A stretch of 64,000 nt of DNA from Pseudomonas sp. Bc-h (lineage in GTDB: Bacteria; Pseudomonadota; Gammaproteobacteria; Pseudomonadales; Pseudomonadaceae). The notes beneath the pieces are model-generated. The model did not search any database and was not told the DNA's origin. It saw only the letters and a list, made by a program, of their open reading frames with translations. Shown here piece by piece: positions 1 through 8,667 of the stretch (its first letter is position 1; every line of letters starts with the position of its first letter). The stretch is from the NCBI RefSeq assembly GCF_002080045.1, contig NZ_MUIN01000005.1, forward strand, positions 268,362 to 332,361, in the 5' to 3' direction. A program made the position numbers and the translations under genes.

Positions 1-1106
1 TGGCCAATACGCTGAGCCGGTTGTGCGATGGCCTGCGGCTGCGCGGGCATCGGGTCGAGGTGATTCGACCGCGACAGAGCGACGATGAGCTGCGCGCAGC
101 CGGGGATGATCTGATGCTATGCCGCGGCTGGCCGATTCCGGGGTATCCGGGGTTGCAGTGGGGGCAGTCTTCCATGCACAAGCTGTTGCGCCGCTGGCAG
201 CGCAACCGACCGGATGTGCTGTATATCGCCACTGAGGGGCCGTTGGGTTTGTCAGCGTTACGCGCAGCACGGCGTTTACGTATCGCGATTGTCAGCGGCT
301 TTCATACCAACTTCCAACAGTACACGCGCCAATACGGGCTAGGGTTCATCACTCGCTTGCTTACCTCGTACCTGCGCTGGTTTCACAACCGCTCAAACTC
401 GACGCTGGTGCCGAGTGTCAGCCAGAAGACCGAGCTTGAAAGGCGCGGCTTCGAGAGGCTGGAGTTGCTGTCGCGCGGGGTGGATTGCCAGCTGTTTCAT
501 CCTTCCAGACGCTCAGGCTTTCTGCGTGAGGCGTGGGGACTGGACCCGGGCGATACTGCCGTTCTGCATGTAGGGCGACTCGCGCCGGAGAAAAACCTGG
601 GGTTGCTCAAGAAGACTTTCGACAGCCTGGTCAGCGCCTATCCCGAAAAAAACCTGCGCTTGGTGATCGTTGGCGATGGCCCGGTAAAAAGCACTTTGCA
701 ACAGCAGTTGCCCGAGGCGATCTTCTGCGGCACCCAGCGGGGCGAGGCCTTGGCAGCGCATTACGCTTCGGGCGATCTGTTTCTGTTTCCGAGTCTGACT
801 GAAACGTTCGGCAACGTCGTGCTGGAGGCGCTGGCATCAGGGCTGGGAGTCGTGGCGTACGACGAAGCCGCGGCCGCGCAGCATATACGCCACGGGCATA
901 ACGGCGCGGTGGCCATGCCTGGCGATGAGGAGGGCTTCATAGACGCTACGCGCTGGATGCTCGAAGACGACGAAACCCTGCGACGGGTGCGTTTGAATGC
1001 GCGTCAGCACGCCAGCCGCCAGGGCTGGGCGGGGATTATCGATGCGTTCGAGTGTCATCTGCGCGCCGCCAGCGACACGCGAGAAGGGGTCGTTCTGGGG
1101 ATGTAG
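1..1106 (+). CDS. Glycosyltransferase (GT4-like), 5' end outside window
   Basis: This is the C-terminal ~367 residues of a GT-B fold glycosyltransferase. The frame is open from base 3 to the left edge and reads ANTLSRLCDGLRLRGHRVEV, the usual region just after the N-terminal nucleotide-sugar loop, so the true start lies upstream. The TTG at 21 is not a convincing start. The C-terminal Rossmann half is clear: a VGRLAPEKNL segment, VIVGDGP, and the donor-binding signature SLTETFGNVVLEALASGL with the family E-x7-E pair. It presumably transfers a sugar to a lipid or polysaccharide at the inner membrane. The acceptor cannot be told from this fragment. Confidence 0.88.
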   Translation, partial: ANTLSRLCDGLRLRGHRVEVIRPRQSDDELRAAGDDLMLCRGWPIPGYPGLQWGQSSMHKLLRRWQRNRPDVLYIATEGPLGLSALRAARRLRIAIVSGFHTNFQQYTRQYGLGFITRLLTSYLRWFHNRSNSTLVPSVSQKTELERRGFERLELLSRGVDCQLFHPSRRSGFLREAWGLDPGDTAVLHVGRLAPEKNLGLLKKTFDSLVSAYPEKNLRLVIVGDGPVKSTLQQQLPEAIFCGTQRGEALAAHYASGDLFLFPSLTETFGNVVLEALASGLGVVAYDEAAAAQHIRHGHNGAVAMPGDEEGFIDATRWMLEDDETLRRVRLNARQHASRQGWAGIIDAFECHLRAASDTREGVVLGM

Positions 1107-1133
1107 CATAACCCTGGGGTAAACATCGTACCG

Positions 1134-1220
1134 GTGGGAGGGAGCTTGCTCGCGAAAGCGTAGCGTCAGTCACCTCGTGGTAACTGATCTGCCGCATTCG
1201 CGAGCTAGCTCCCTCCCACA
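1134..1220. repeat. REP-type inverted repeat (GTGGGAGGGAGC family)
   Basis: Two nearly complementary arms, GTGGGAGGGAGCTTGCTCGCGA and its inverse, are separated by about 40 bases. The same family occurs at 7371 and 23457. It lies between convergent genes and is typical of Pseudomonas REP doublets. Confidence 0.85.
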
Positions 1221-1290
1221 GCGCGTTCATTCAGCCAAAAACAGGGTATTTTTTATCCAGAGCGCAACGCCCGAAAGCGCTCCGATTGTC

Positions 1291-2394
1291 TTACTCCAGC
1301 TTACCCAATGCATCGCGACTGAACGGCAGGATGTCTTCTTCGCGACCGTCTCGCACTTTCACCGCCCAATCCGGGTCGACCAGCAGCGCGCGACCCACCG
1401 CCACCAGGTCGAACTCGTCATCGCCTAGACGCTTGAGCAGGTTTTCAAGGCTTGCCGGCTGCGCGACCTTGTCGGTGTTGACCATGAACTGCAGGAACTC
1501 GCCGTCCAGACCCACACTGCCAACAGTGATCGTCGGTTTGCCAGTGAGCTTGCGTGTCCAGCCCGCCAGATTGAGATCGGAACCTTCAAACTCCGGCTCC
1601 CAGAAACGACGCGTCGAGCAATGGAAGATATCCACGCCGGCTTCGGACAGCGGTTTGAGGAAGGCTCCCAACTCCTCCGGGGTCTGTACCAGTCGAGCGG
1701 TGTAATCCTGCTGCTTCCACTGGGAGTAACGGAAGATGATCGGATAGTCGGGACCGACCGCCGCACGCACTGCCTGAATCAATTCAATTGCAAAACGCGA
1801 ACGCTGAGCCAGATCGCCGCCGTATTCGTCAGTGCGCTGGTTGGTGCCTTCCCAGAAGAACTGGTCGACGATGTAGCCGTGGGCGCCGTGGATCTCAACG
1901 CCATCCATACCGATTTCCTTCGCATCCCTGGCCGCTTGGGCGAAGGCTGCGATGACTTCGGCAATGTCCTGTTTACTCATGCCGTGCACGACAACGTTGC
2001 CGTCCTTGAGCTTTTCAGTCGGGCCGTAGGCCGGAACAGTGCCGTCGGGCTCTGTGCCCAACCGGCGCACAGCACCCACATGCCAGAGCTGCGGGACGAT
2101 CTTGCCGCCTGCCGCGTGAACCGCATCGACCACCTTCTTCCAGCCTGCCAGCGCCGCCTCGCCGAAGAACTGCGGAACATTCGGATAGCCGTTGGAAGCC
2201 TTGTGGCCGACAGTGGTGCCTTCGGTGATGATCAGGCCCACGCCGGCAGCTGCGCGGCGGCGGTAGTACTCGATGACCTTGGAATTGGGTACGCCGCCCG
2301 GCGAGAAGGAACGGGTCATCGGCGCCATCACCACACGCGTCGGCAATTCCAGGCTGCCCATGTGGAAGGGTTTGAACAAGGCTTTGACTGGCAT
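1291..2394 (-). CDS. NADH:flavin oxidoreductase, Old Yellow Enzyme family
   Basis: The 367-residue product is a single-domain FMN ene-reductase of the OYE family, expected to use NAD(P)H to reduce activated C=C bonds in the cytoplasm. It starts LFKPFHMGSLELPTRVVMAPMTR, the standard OYE N-terminus, has the His pair in VEIHGAHGYIVDQFF, and ends with the FMN-phosphate region DLVAVGRALLVDPDW. The length excludes the longer 2,4-dienoyl-CoA reductase type with an Fe-S domain. I chose the ATG at 2394 because a GAGGA ribosome site lies just upstream and the homologous region begins there; an upstream in-frame extension to 2463 has no family similarity. The physiological substrate is unknown. Confidence 0.9.
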   Translation of the reverse strand: MPVKALFKPFHMGSLELPTRVVMAPMTRSFSPGGVPNSKVIEYYRRRAAAGVGLIITEGTTVGHKASNGYPNVPQFFGEAALAGWKKVVDAVHAAGGKIVPQLWHVGAVRRLGTEPDGTVPAYGPTEKLKDGNVVVHGMSKQDIAEVIAAFAQAARDAKEIGMDGVEIHGAHGYIVDQFFWEGTNQRTDEYGGDLAQRSRFAIELIQAVRAAVGPDYPIIFRYSQWKQQDYTARLVQTPEELGAFLKPLSEAGVDIFHCSTRRFWEPEFEGSDLNLAGWTRKLTGKPTITVGSVGLDGEFLQFMVNTDKVAQPASLENLLKRLGDDEFDLVAVGRALLVDPDWAVKVRDGREEDILPFSRDALGKLE

Positions 2395-2552
2395 GCAAGC
2401 GTCCTCGGCAGCGGAAAATATTATGAAGGTCATACAGAATGAGCTGAACAACAGCCTATGCACAGCACTATTGATTGGAGTGATTAAGGTTTAGAAGAGA
2501 ACCACGATCAAAGAATGCGAGCATTGCGCCCGCCGAGGTCTGGCTTCTGTAA

Positions 2553-2610
2553 CAGTCCGGTTTGCCGGCGGTGGCAGCCTCGAAAACGCGACCGCCGGAA
2601 TGCCGGAGTG
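2553..2610. repeat. REP element (GCCGGCGG family)
   Basis: The arms AGTCCGGTTTGCCGGCGG and CCGCCGGAATGCCGGAGT form a long imperfect hairpin between two minus-strand genes. Confidence 0.75.
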
Positions 2611-2636
2611 TGCCACAGGAAATCAGCGACAGCTGT

Positions 2637-3119
2637 TCAGTGCAGCGCTTTCTCGATAGCCTGGATCACTGAAGGATCGTCCGGCGTAGTGCGCGGCGAG
2701 AAGCGCGCCAGAACGCGGCCGTCCTGACCGACGAGAAACTTTTCGAAATTCCAGGTGATGTCTCCCGGAAACTCGGCACCTTCACCTGCCAGCATCTGAT
2801 ACAGCCGATGCCGATGCGGACCGTTCACTTCAAGCTTGTCGCCCAAGGGGAAGGTCACGCCATAGTTCAGCGAGCAGAATTCCTGGATCTCTTCCTGAGT
2901 GCCAGGTTCCTGTCCGGCGAACTGATTGCACGGCAAGCCCAGCACGCTGAAACCGCGGTCTTTGTACTTCTGGTACAGGTTTTCAAGCGCTGCATACTGC
3001 GGTGTAAGCCCGCACTTGGAGGCCACGTTGACCACCAGGACCACTTTGCCCTTCAACGGCGCGAGAGGCAGTTCCTGGCCATCCAGAGCTTTTAATTTCA
3101 GGTCGTGAAATATACTCAT
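2637..3119 (-). CDS. Glutathione peroxidase (BtuE-like, Cys type)
   Basis: This 160-residue thiol peroxidase detoxifies hydrogen peroxide and organic hydroperoxides, probably with thioredoxin or glutathione as reductant. The catalytic tetrad is visible: Cys36 in VNVASKCGLT, Gln70 in NQFAGQEPG, and Trp123-Asn124 in TWNFEKFL. Cys64 and Cys82 are possible resolving cysteines. It has cysteine, not selenocysteine, at the active site and is full length for the bacterial family. It sits upstream of slyD on the same strand, an order I remember from other pseudomonads, but the 130-base gap suggests separate or weakly coupled transcription. Confidence 0.93.
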   Translation of the reverse strand: MSIFHDLKLKALDGQELPLAPLKGKVVLVVNVASKCGLTPQYAALENLYQKYKDRGFSVLGLPCNQFAGQEPGTQEEIQEFCSLNYGVTFPLGDKLEVNGPHRHRLYQMLAGEGAEFPGDITWNFEKFLVGQDGRVLARFSPRTTPDDPSVIQAIEKALH

Positions 3120-3250
3120 GACGAACTCCCCTGCTCACCAAACAAAAAACCATCGACCGAAAAAGGCGCCCTGTCAGGCCGCGAAAACAAACCGTTTTTC
3201 GCAGAGCCCGCGAGGACGCCTGGCCAGCTAATTGAGCTTAGCAGGACAAA

Positions 3251-3736
3251 TCAGTGGTGATGACCACCTTCGCCATGGACGTGACCATGGGCCATTTCTT
3301 CGTCGCTGGCATCACGAATCGCAACGATTTTGACTTGGAAATTCAGGCGCTGACCGGCCAGTGGGTGGTTGCCGTCGACCGTAACGTCGTCGCCGTCCAG
3401 ATCACGGATGGTAACGATCTGCATCTGGCCATCGGGAGCGGAAGCGTGGAACTGCATGCCGACTTCCAGTTCGTCGACACCTTCGAACATGCTGCGGTTC
3501 AGGGTGCTGACCAGTTCGGCCGAATATTCGCCATAGGCGTCTTCAGGCTCGATGGAGACTTTCAGTTCGTCGCCGATGTCCTTGCCTTCCAGTGCCTTTT
3601 CCAGACCCGGAATGATGTTACCTGCGCCTTGCAGGTAAACCAGCGGCGCGCCGCCGGCAGAACTGTCGATGACCTCACCAGCGTCGTTGGTCAGGGTATA
3701 GTCGATGGAGACAGCCTTGTTGGCGGCGATCGGCAT
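3251..3736 (-). CDS. slyD: FKBP-type peptidyl-prolyl isomerase SlyD
   Basis: The 161-residue SlyD-type FKBP catalyses cis-trans prolyl isomerisation and acts as a chaperone and nickel-binding protein. Residues 1-70 and 120-150 form the FKBP domain, with the inserted flap between them (DAYGEYSAELV and the following region). The C-terminal tail HGHVHGEGGHHH is a short metal-binding tail, much shorter than the His/Cys-rich tail of E. coli SlyD. The start MPIAANKAVSIDYTL at 3736 fits the family; an in-frame extension to 3775 does not. Confidence 0.93.
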   Translation of the reverse strand: MPIAANKAVSIDYTLTNDAGEVIDSSAGGAPLVYLQGAGNIIPGLEKALEGKDIGDELKVSIEPEDAYGEYSAELVSTLNRSMFEGVDELEVGMQFHASAPDGQMQIVTIRDLDGDDVTVDGNHPLAGQRLNFQVKIVAIRDASDEEMAHGHVHGEGGHHH

Positions 3737-3828
3737 GGGGCAAGACCTTTTGCAAATAGAGATATGAGCGAACAAGTCTAACCAAGCACTCGCGCGAAAG
3801 CGAACGCAACTCAGACGGACGGCCCCGA

Positions 3829-4068
3829 TTGCACGACCCCACTTTGCCTGGAAGCGACACCACGATTACCGGCTTTCGCCAGGACCAGGACGGGCACTGG
3901 ATTGCCGAGCTGGCTTGCGGGCACACCCAGCACCTGCGCCATCAGCCGCCGTGGCAGTCACGGGCCTGGGTGCTGGATGCCAGCCAGCGACAGCAAAAAA
4001 TAGGTCAATCCTTTCGCTGTGGCTGGTGTGCGCAAGCGGCAGATAACGATAACCTTGTGCCCCATTGA
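3829..4068 (+). CDS. DUF3565 small protein
   Basis: This small protein of about 79 residues has a GFRQDQDGHWIAELACGHTQH core and a later CGWC motif. The Cys-Gly-His and Cys-x2-Cys arrangement suggests a possible metal site. I recognise it as DUF3565, a conserved small Pseudomonas family of unknown function. No ATG is available: the TTG at 3829 or the in-frame TTG at 3844 must be the start, and the 3844 start would put the conserved TTITGF near the N-terminus. It runs divergently from slyD and ends 76 bases before pta. Confidence 0.75.
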   Translation: MHDPTLPGSDTTITGFRQDQDGHWIAELACGHTQHLRHQPPWQSRAWVLDASQRQQKIGQSFRCGWCAQAADNDNLVPH

Positions 4069-4144
4069 GACGCTGCGACTGAACAGCGTCCTGTTGTATC
4101 CGGTCCATCACGGCCCTTGCACTGCTCATTTTCGAGAAGCCCGC

Positions 4145-6238
4145 ATGCAGACTTTTTTTATCGCGCCCACAGACTTCGGTGTGGGTTTGACGTCCATCAG
4201 CCTCGGGCTGGTGCGTACCCTGGAGCGCGCCGGACTCAAAGTCGGCTTTTTCAAACCTATCGCTCAGCCTCATCCCGGCGACCTGGGTCCCGAGCGCTCG
4301 ACCGAACTGGTCGCCCGGACCCACGGCCTCAAACCGCCCAAACCGCTCGGCCTGGCCCACGTCGAGCGCATGCTCGGCGAAGGCCAGCTCGATGAACTGC
4401 TCGAAGAAATCATCAACCTGTATCAGCAAGCTTCGGTCGGTCGCGATGTGTTGATCGTCGAAGGCATGGTCCCGACCCGCAGCGCCAGCTATGCCGCTCG
4501 CGTCAACCTGCACATGGCCAAGGCACTGGATGCGGAAGTGATTCTGGTCTCCGCACCAGAGAACGAGGTACTGACCGAGCTGTCCGGCCGCGTCGAGTTG
4601 CAGGCGCAGATGTTCGGTGGCCCAAAAGACCCGAAAGTGCTCGGTGTGATCCTGAACAAGGTGCGCACCGACGAAAGCATGGAAGCCTTCTCGGCGCGCC
4701 TGAAAGAACACTCGCCGTTATTGCGCAGCGGTGACTTCCGTCTGCTGGGCTGCATTCCGTTTCAGGCTGACCTGAACGCTCCGCGCACTCGTGACGTGGC
4801 CGATCTGCTGGGTGCTCAGGTGATCAACGCCGGTGACTATGAACAGCGGCGTATGTCGAAAATCATCATCTGCGCACGAACGGTGCTCAATACCCTGCAA
4901 CTGCTCAAACCGGGCGTGCTGGTGGTGACGCCGGGCGACCGCGACGACATCATTCTTGCCGTGAGTCTGGCGACTCTCAATGGCGTGCCGCTGGCCGGCC
5001 TGTTGCTGACCAGCGACACCCTGCCGGACCCGCGCATTATGGACCTGTGCCGAGGTGCGTTGCAGGCGGGGCTGCCGGTGTTGTCGGTGAGTACCGGCTC
5101 GTATGACACGGCCAATCAGCTCAATCAGTTGAATAAGGAAATCCCGATCGACGACCGCGAGCGCGCGGAAATCATCACCGATTTCGTCGCCAGTCATCTG
5201 GACGCCAACTGGCTGCATCAGCGCTGTGGCACACCCCGGGAGATGCGCCTGTCACCCGCCGTTTTTCGTTATCAGCTGATTCAACGCGCTCAGGCTGCGA
5301 ACAAGCGGATTGTCTTGCCGGAAGGCGCAGAACCGTTGACCGTGCAGGCCGCGGCCATCTGTCAGGCTCGAGGCATCGCACGTTGCGTGTTGCTGGCCAA
5401 GCCCGAAGACGTTCAGGCGGTTGCCCGCGCACAAGGCATCGAGCTGCCGCCCGGGCTGGAAGTCCTCGATCCTGAGGTGATCCGCGAGCGTTATGTGGCC
5501 CCGATGGTGGATCTGCGCAAGAACAAGGCCCTCAACGCGCCGATGGCCGAACAGCAACTGGAAGACCCGGTGGTGATCGGCACCATGATGCTGGCCCTCG
5601 ACGAGGTCGACGGGCTGGTGTCCGGAGTGATTCACTCCACCGCCAATACCATTCGTCCTGCGTTGCAACTGATCAAGACCGCGCCGGGCTGCACATTGGT
5701 GTCGTCGGTGTTCTTCATGCTGTTCCCCGAGCAGGTGCTGGTGTACGGCGACTGCATCATGAACCCGCACCCAACTGCGCAGGAACTGGCGGAAATCGCC
5801 GTGCAGAGTGCTGACTCCGCCGTAGCGTTCGGCTTGTCGCCGCGCGTGGCAATGATCAGCTATTCCAGCGGCAACTCGGCCAGTGGCGAGGAAGTGGAAA
5901 AGGTTCGCGAGGCCACGCAACTGGCTCGGGAGACCCAGCGCAATCTGCTGATCGACGGCCCGCTGCAATACGACGCCGCCGCCAACGAGAACGTCGCCCG
6001 GCAACTGGCGCCAGACAGCCCTGTAGCCGGGCGCGCCAACGTGTTCGTGTTCCCCGACCTGAACACCGGCAACACGACCTACAAGGCTGTGCAGCGCAGT
6101 GCGGACTGCGTGAGTCTCGGCCCGATGCTGCAAGGTCTGCGCAAGCCGGTGAACGACCTGCCGCGCGGTGCTCAGGTCGACGACATCGTCTACACCATCG
6201 CCCTGACCGCGATTCAGGCGGCGACACTGCCGCAATAA
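4145..6238 (+). CDS. pta: Phosphate acetyltransferase (long form)
   Basis: This 697-residue enzyme interconverts acetyl-CoA and acetyl phosphate. The N-terminal part (MQTFFIAPTDFGVGLTSISLG) is a degenerate P-loop, CobQ/BioD-like regulatory domain, and a DRTGG-type middle domain follows at about residues 215-320. The C-terminal catalytic PTA_PTB domain (about 375-690) carries VLPEGAEPLTVQAA and SYSSGNSASGEEVEKV. ATG 4145 begins the family homology; frames opening further upstream do not match. The acetate kinase gene that often partners pta is not beside it and not elsewhere in the window. Confidence 0.95.
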   Translation: MQTFFIAPTDFGVGLTSISLGLVRTLERAGLKVGFFKPIAQPHPGDLGPERSTELVARTHGLKPPKPLGLAHVERMLGEGQLDELLEEIINLYQQASVGRDVLIVEGMVPTRSASYAARVNLHMAKALDAEVILVSAPENEVLTELSGRVELQAQMFGGPKDPKVLGVILNKVRTDESMEAFSARLKEHSPLLRSGDFRLLGCIPFQADLNAPRTRDVADLLGAQVINAGDYEQRRMSKIIICARTVLNTLQLLKPGVLVVTPGDRDDIILAVSLATLNGVPLAGLLLTSDTLPDPRIMDLCRGALQAGLPVLSVSTGSYDTANQLNQLNKEIPIDDRERAEIITDFVASHLDANWLHQRCGTPREMRLSPAVFRYQLIQRAQAANKRIVLPEGAEPLTVQAAAICQARGIARCVLLAKPEDVQAVARAQGIELPPGLEVLDPEVIRERYVAPMVDLRKNKALNAPMAEQQLEDPVVIGTMMLALDEVDGLVSGVIHSTANTIRPALQLIKTAPGCTLVSSVFFMLFPEQVLVYGDCIMNPHPTAQELAEIAVQSADSAVAFGLSPRVAMISYSSGNSASGEEVEKVREATQLARETQRNLLIDGPLQYDAAANENVARQLAPDSPVAGRANVFVFPDLNTGNTTYKAVQRSADCVSLGPMLQGLRKPVNDLPRGAQVDDIVYTIALTAIQAATLPQ

Positions 6239-6322
6239 AATTCGGTCTGAAACATCGTCCACTCACAATAACGCCGCCGGGAACCCACCGGCGGCTGTCT
6301 CACCCTCGGAGTTCGATCCCCC

Positions 6323-7225
6323 ATGGATTTCCTGCCCGCCCCTTTGCGCGGCGTCATCGCCTCGCTGCTGTTGGCGCTCAACACGATTGTTTGCTGCACG
6401 CCGTTGTTCATCGTCGCGATCTTCAAGCTGTGCCTGCCCTTCCCTGCCGCGCAGAAAGTGACCGACTGGCTGATGAGCCACATTCACGAGGCCTGGATCA
6501 GCAACAACAATGCCTGGATGAACCTGCTGGGTCACACCCGCTGGCACTTGAGCGGACTGGAAGGTCTGGACTACCAGCACTCGTACCTGGTGACCAGCAA
6601 TCATCAGAGCTGGGTCGACATCATGGTGCTGCAATACGTACTCAACCGCCGCATTCGCCCGCTCAAGTTTTTCCTCAAGCAGGAGTTGATCTGGGTGCCG
6701 GTGATCGGTCTGGCGTGGTGGGCGTTGGGCTTCCCGTTCATGAAGCGTTACAGCAAAGCCTATCTGGCCAAATATCCGGAAAAGAAAGGCAAGGATCTGG
6801 AAACCACCCGTCGCACCTGCGCGAAGTTTCGCAAAAACCCGGTAGGGATTTTCAACTTCGTCGAAGGCACGCGCTTTACCAAAGGCAAACACGCCCAGCA
6901 GAACTCGCCGTTCCGCTACCTGCTCAAGCCCAAGGCCGGGGGCATTGCGTTCGTGCTGGACGCCATGGGTGAGCAACTGGAATCCATCGTCAACGTGACC
7001 ATTCATTACCCCGCCGGTCAGCCAGGTTACTGGGACCTGCTGTGCGGCAATGTTCGCGAAGTGGTCGCGCATTTCGAAGAAGTGCGGATTCCGCCGCAGT
7101 TCATCGGCAAGAGTTATGACCAGGACGACGCTTACCGCCTGGAATTCCAGCAGTGGATCAACCGGCTGTGGGAAGAGAAGGATGCGTTGTTAGGGCAGAT
7201 GCATGAGCGGTATCCACGTGCCTGA
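6323..7225 (+). CDS. PlsC-like acyltransferase, YihG type
   Basis: The 300-residue membrane-associated lysophospholipid acyltransferase is predicted to transfer an acyl group to lysophosphatidate or a related lysolipid at the inner membrane. It has an N-terminal hydrophobic segment (residues 8-40), the catalytic H-x4-D motif in SNHQSWVD (about residue 93), and the acceptor-binding block FVEGTRFT (about 181). The overall layout matches the YihG/LCLAT subgroup rather than the essential PlsC. It stands alone downstream of pta with an 84-base gap holding a GC hairpin. Confidence 0.88.
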   Translation: MDFLPAPLRGVIASLLLALNTIVCCTPLFIVAIFKLCLPFPAAQKVTDWLMSHIHEAWISNNNAWMNLLGHTRWHLSGLEGLDYQHSYLVTSNHQSWVDIMVLQYVLNRRIRPLKFFLKQELIWVPVIGLAWWALGFPFMKRYSKAYLAKYPEKKGKDLETTRRTCAKFRKNPVGIFNFVEGTRFTKGKHAQQNSPFRYLLKPKAGGIAFVLDAMGEQLESIVNVTIHYPAGQPGYWDLLCGNVREVVAHFEEVRIPPQFIGKSYDQDDAYRLEFQQWINRLWEEKDALLGQMHERYPRA

Positions 7226-7370
7226 TCGCAACGATCTGTAGCAGTTCGGCTTGCCGGCGGAGGCGCTTTTGCGGATGTCACCGGGGCATCGGTGGGTAAG
7301 GCGAGATTTTGATCTGACGCCAAGCCACCCTCACTCGGAGTCAATCTGTGCCCGGGCTGGAATACTTCCC

Positions 7371-7457
7371 GTGGGAGGGAGCTTGCTCGCGAATGCAGGG
7401 TGTCAGCCAACGAATTTGGCTTTGACACACCGTCTTCGCGAGCAAGCTCCCTCCCAC
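7371..7457. repeat. REP-type inverted repeat (GTGGGAGGGAGC family)
   Basis: GTGGGAGGGAGCTTGCTCGC is followed about 40 bases later by its complement. It has the same sequence family and spacing as the elements at 1134 and 23457. Confidence 0.88.
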
Positions 7458-7587
7458 AGGTCATCATGGCTCGTGGCATCGGTGTCCGATCTGATAGCAG
7501 CGAAGTCCTGGGGTTGTTATTGGTTAACTCATGACTGAAGAAATGCGATACCTGAGGCAAGAAATTCACTGAAGAAACGCGATATCT

Positions 7588-7693
7588 GTAGGAGACGCCG
7601 GAGGTCACGACGGCAGCGATAGCGGTGGGTCAGTATAGATGCATCTACTGGCAGACCCCATCGCTGCCGTCGTGACCTCCGGCGTCTCCCACA
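7588..7693. repeat. Perfect 30-bp inverted repeat (GGAGACGCCGGAGG family)
   Basis: Bases 7591-7620 (starting GGAGACGCCGGAGGTCACGA) are exactly complementary to 7660-7689, around a 39-base loop. A related copy lies at 27397-27503. This is a different sequence family from the GCCGGCGG REPs. Confidence 0.9.
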
Positions 7694-7810
7694 GGTTATG
7701 CGTTATATCGAGATTTGCCGTGCACTCAGGTCAGGACGCCAAGAGACGACGCTGACGGCGCCAGCGAGCCGTGCTGCTACAGGTCCGGTGCACTTCCTTC
7801 TCCTTAAAAC

Positions 7811-7840
7811 AAAAACCCCGGCACGAAGACCGGGGTTTTT
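7811..7840. terminator. Rho-independent terminator
   Basis: AAAAACCCCGG, a short loop and CCGGGGTTTTT form a symmetric A/T-flanked hairpin that can work in both directions. It lies 18 bases past the stop of the OmpA-like gene on the minus strand. Confidence 0.9.
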
Positions 7841-7857
7841 GGTGTCAGGCGATCAGC

Positions 7858-8556
7858 TTATTGCTGCTGATACTGCTGACCAGGAATCGGCTTGAGGTTG
7901 ACCTCGACACGACGGTTCTGAGCGCGGCCGTTGACATCGGCGTTGCTGGCAATCGGCGAGTCGGGACCGGCCCCACGTACCGACAGGTGAGAGGCATCAA
8001 CACCCTGAGACGTCAGATATGTCGCCACGCTCTGTGCGCGCTGTTGCGACAGATCCATGTTGTGCTGACGGCTGCCGGTGCTGTCGGTATAACCGACGAT
8101 CTCGATCACGTTCTGGTTGTATTGCTTCAGCGAACCGGCCAGGTTGTTCAGCGGCGAGTAGAAACTGCTGGCAATCGCAGACGAGTCGGTGGCGAAGGTA
8201 ATGTTGCCCGGCATCACCAGCTTGATGGTGTCGCCCTGACGCTGAACTTCAACACCGGTGTTAGCCATGCTGGCGCGCAGCGCGGCTTCCTGCTTGTCTG
8301 CGTAGTAACCGTAACCTGCGGCGCCTGCACCCACGACAGCGGCACCGATCAGCGCGCCCTTGCCACGGTTGTTGTGGTCGATGGCGGCACCGGCAACGGC
8401 ACCGGCCAGCGCACCCAGACCACCATATTTGGCGGTCTTGCTCATGCCGCCGGAATTCTGTGCCTGCCCCTGATTGTCATAAGGATTCTGTGATGCGCAG
8501 CCAGAAAGCACAGCAAGTGCGGTGGCGGCGATGATCAAACTGCGAAAGGTGAACAT
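7858..8556 (-). CDS. OmpA-family lipoprotein with glycine zipper
   Basis: This 232-residue outer-membrane lipoprotein is likely to tether the outer membrane to peptidoglycan. The signal peptide ends in lipobox LSGC with Cys20 as the lipidated residue. Residues 45-85 form a Gly/Ala-rich zipper segment (GGLGALAGAVAGAAI). The C-terminal ~115 residues are an OmpA peptidoglycan-binding domain with IEIVGYTDSTGS and the LSQQRAQSVATYL helix. I chose the ATG at 8556 over the adjoining TTG because AGGAG sits nine bases upstream. Confidence 0.92.
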   Translation of the reverse strand: MFTFRSLIIAATALAVLSGCASQNPYDNQGQAQNSGGMSKTAKYGGLGALAGAVAGAAIDHNNRGKGALIGAAVVGAGAAGYGYYADKQEAALRASMANTGVEVQRQGDTIKLVMPGNITFATDSSAIASSFYSPLNNLAGSLKQYNQNVIEIVGYTDSTGSRQHNMDLSQQRAQSVATYLTSQGVDASHLSVRGAGPDSPIASNADVNGRAQNRRVEVNLKPIPGQQYQQQ

Positions 8557-8667
8557 CAAGGAGAGCTCCTGTTTTGCTTTTCTGTGGCGCGTCGGAAAAA
8601 GACCGGGCCATGTGCGCGATTAGAGCACGACACCCGTCAAAAATTCCTTAACCCCACCTGAACAGTC

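Larger units (their letters stand above)
7226..7857. other. 632-base gene-free region filled with repeats
   Basis: There is no credible gene. The region contains a single REP arm at 7237-7262, a REP doublet at 7371-7457, a 30-bp perfect inverted repeat at 7591-7689 and the terminator at 7811-7840. It separates the plus-strand acyltransferase from the convergent OmpA-like lipoprotein gene. Confidence 0.8.

Noticed and set aside
6273..6295. GC-rich hairpin after pta as a terminator
   Set aside because: The stem GCCGCCGG/CCGGCGGC is good but has no T-tract, and the acyltransferase starts 28 bases on, so I did not call it a terminator.
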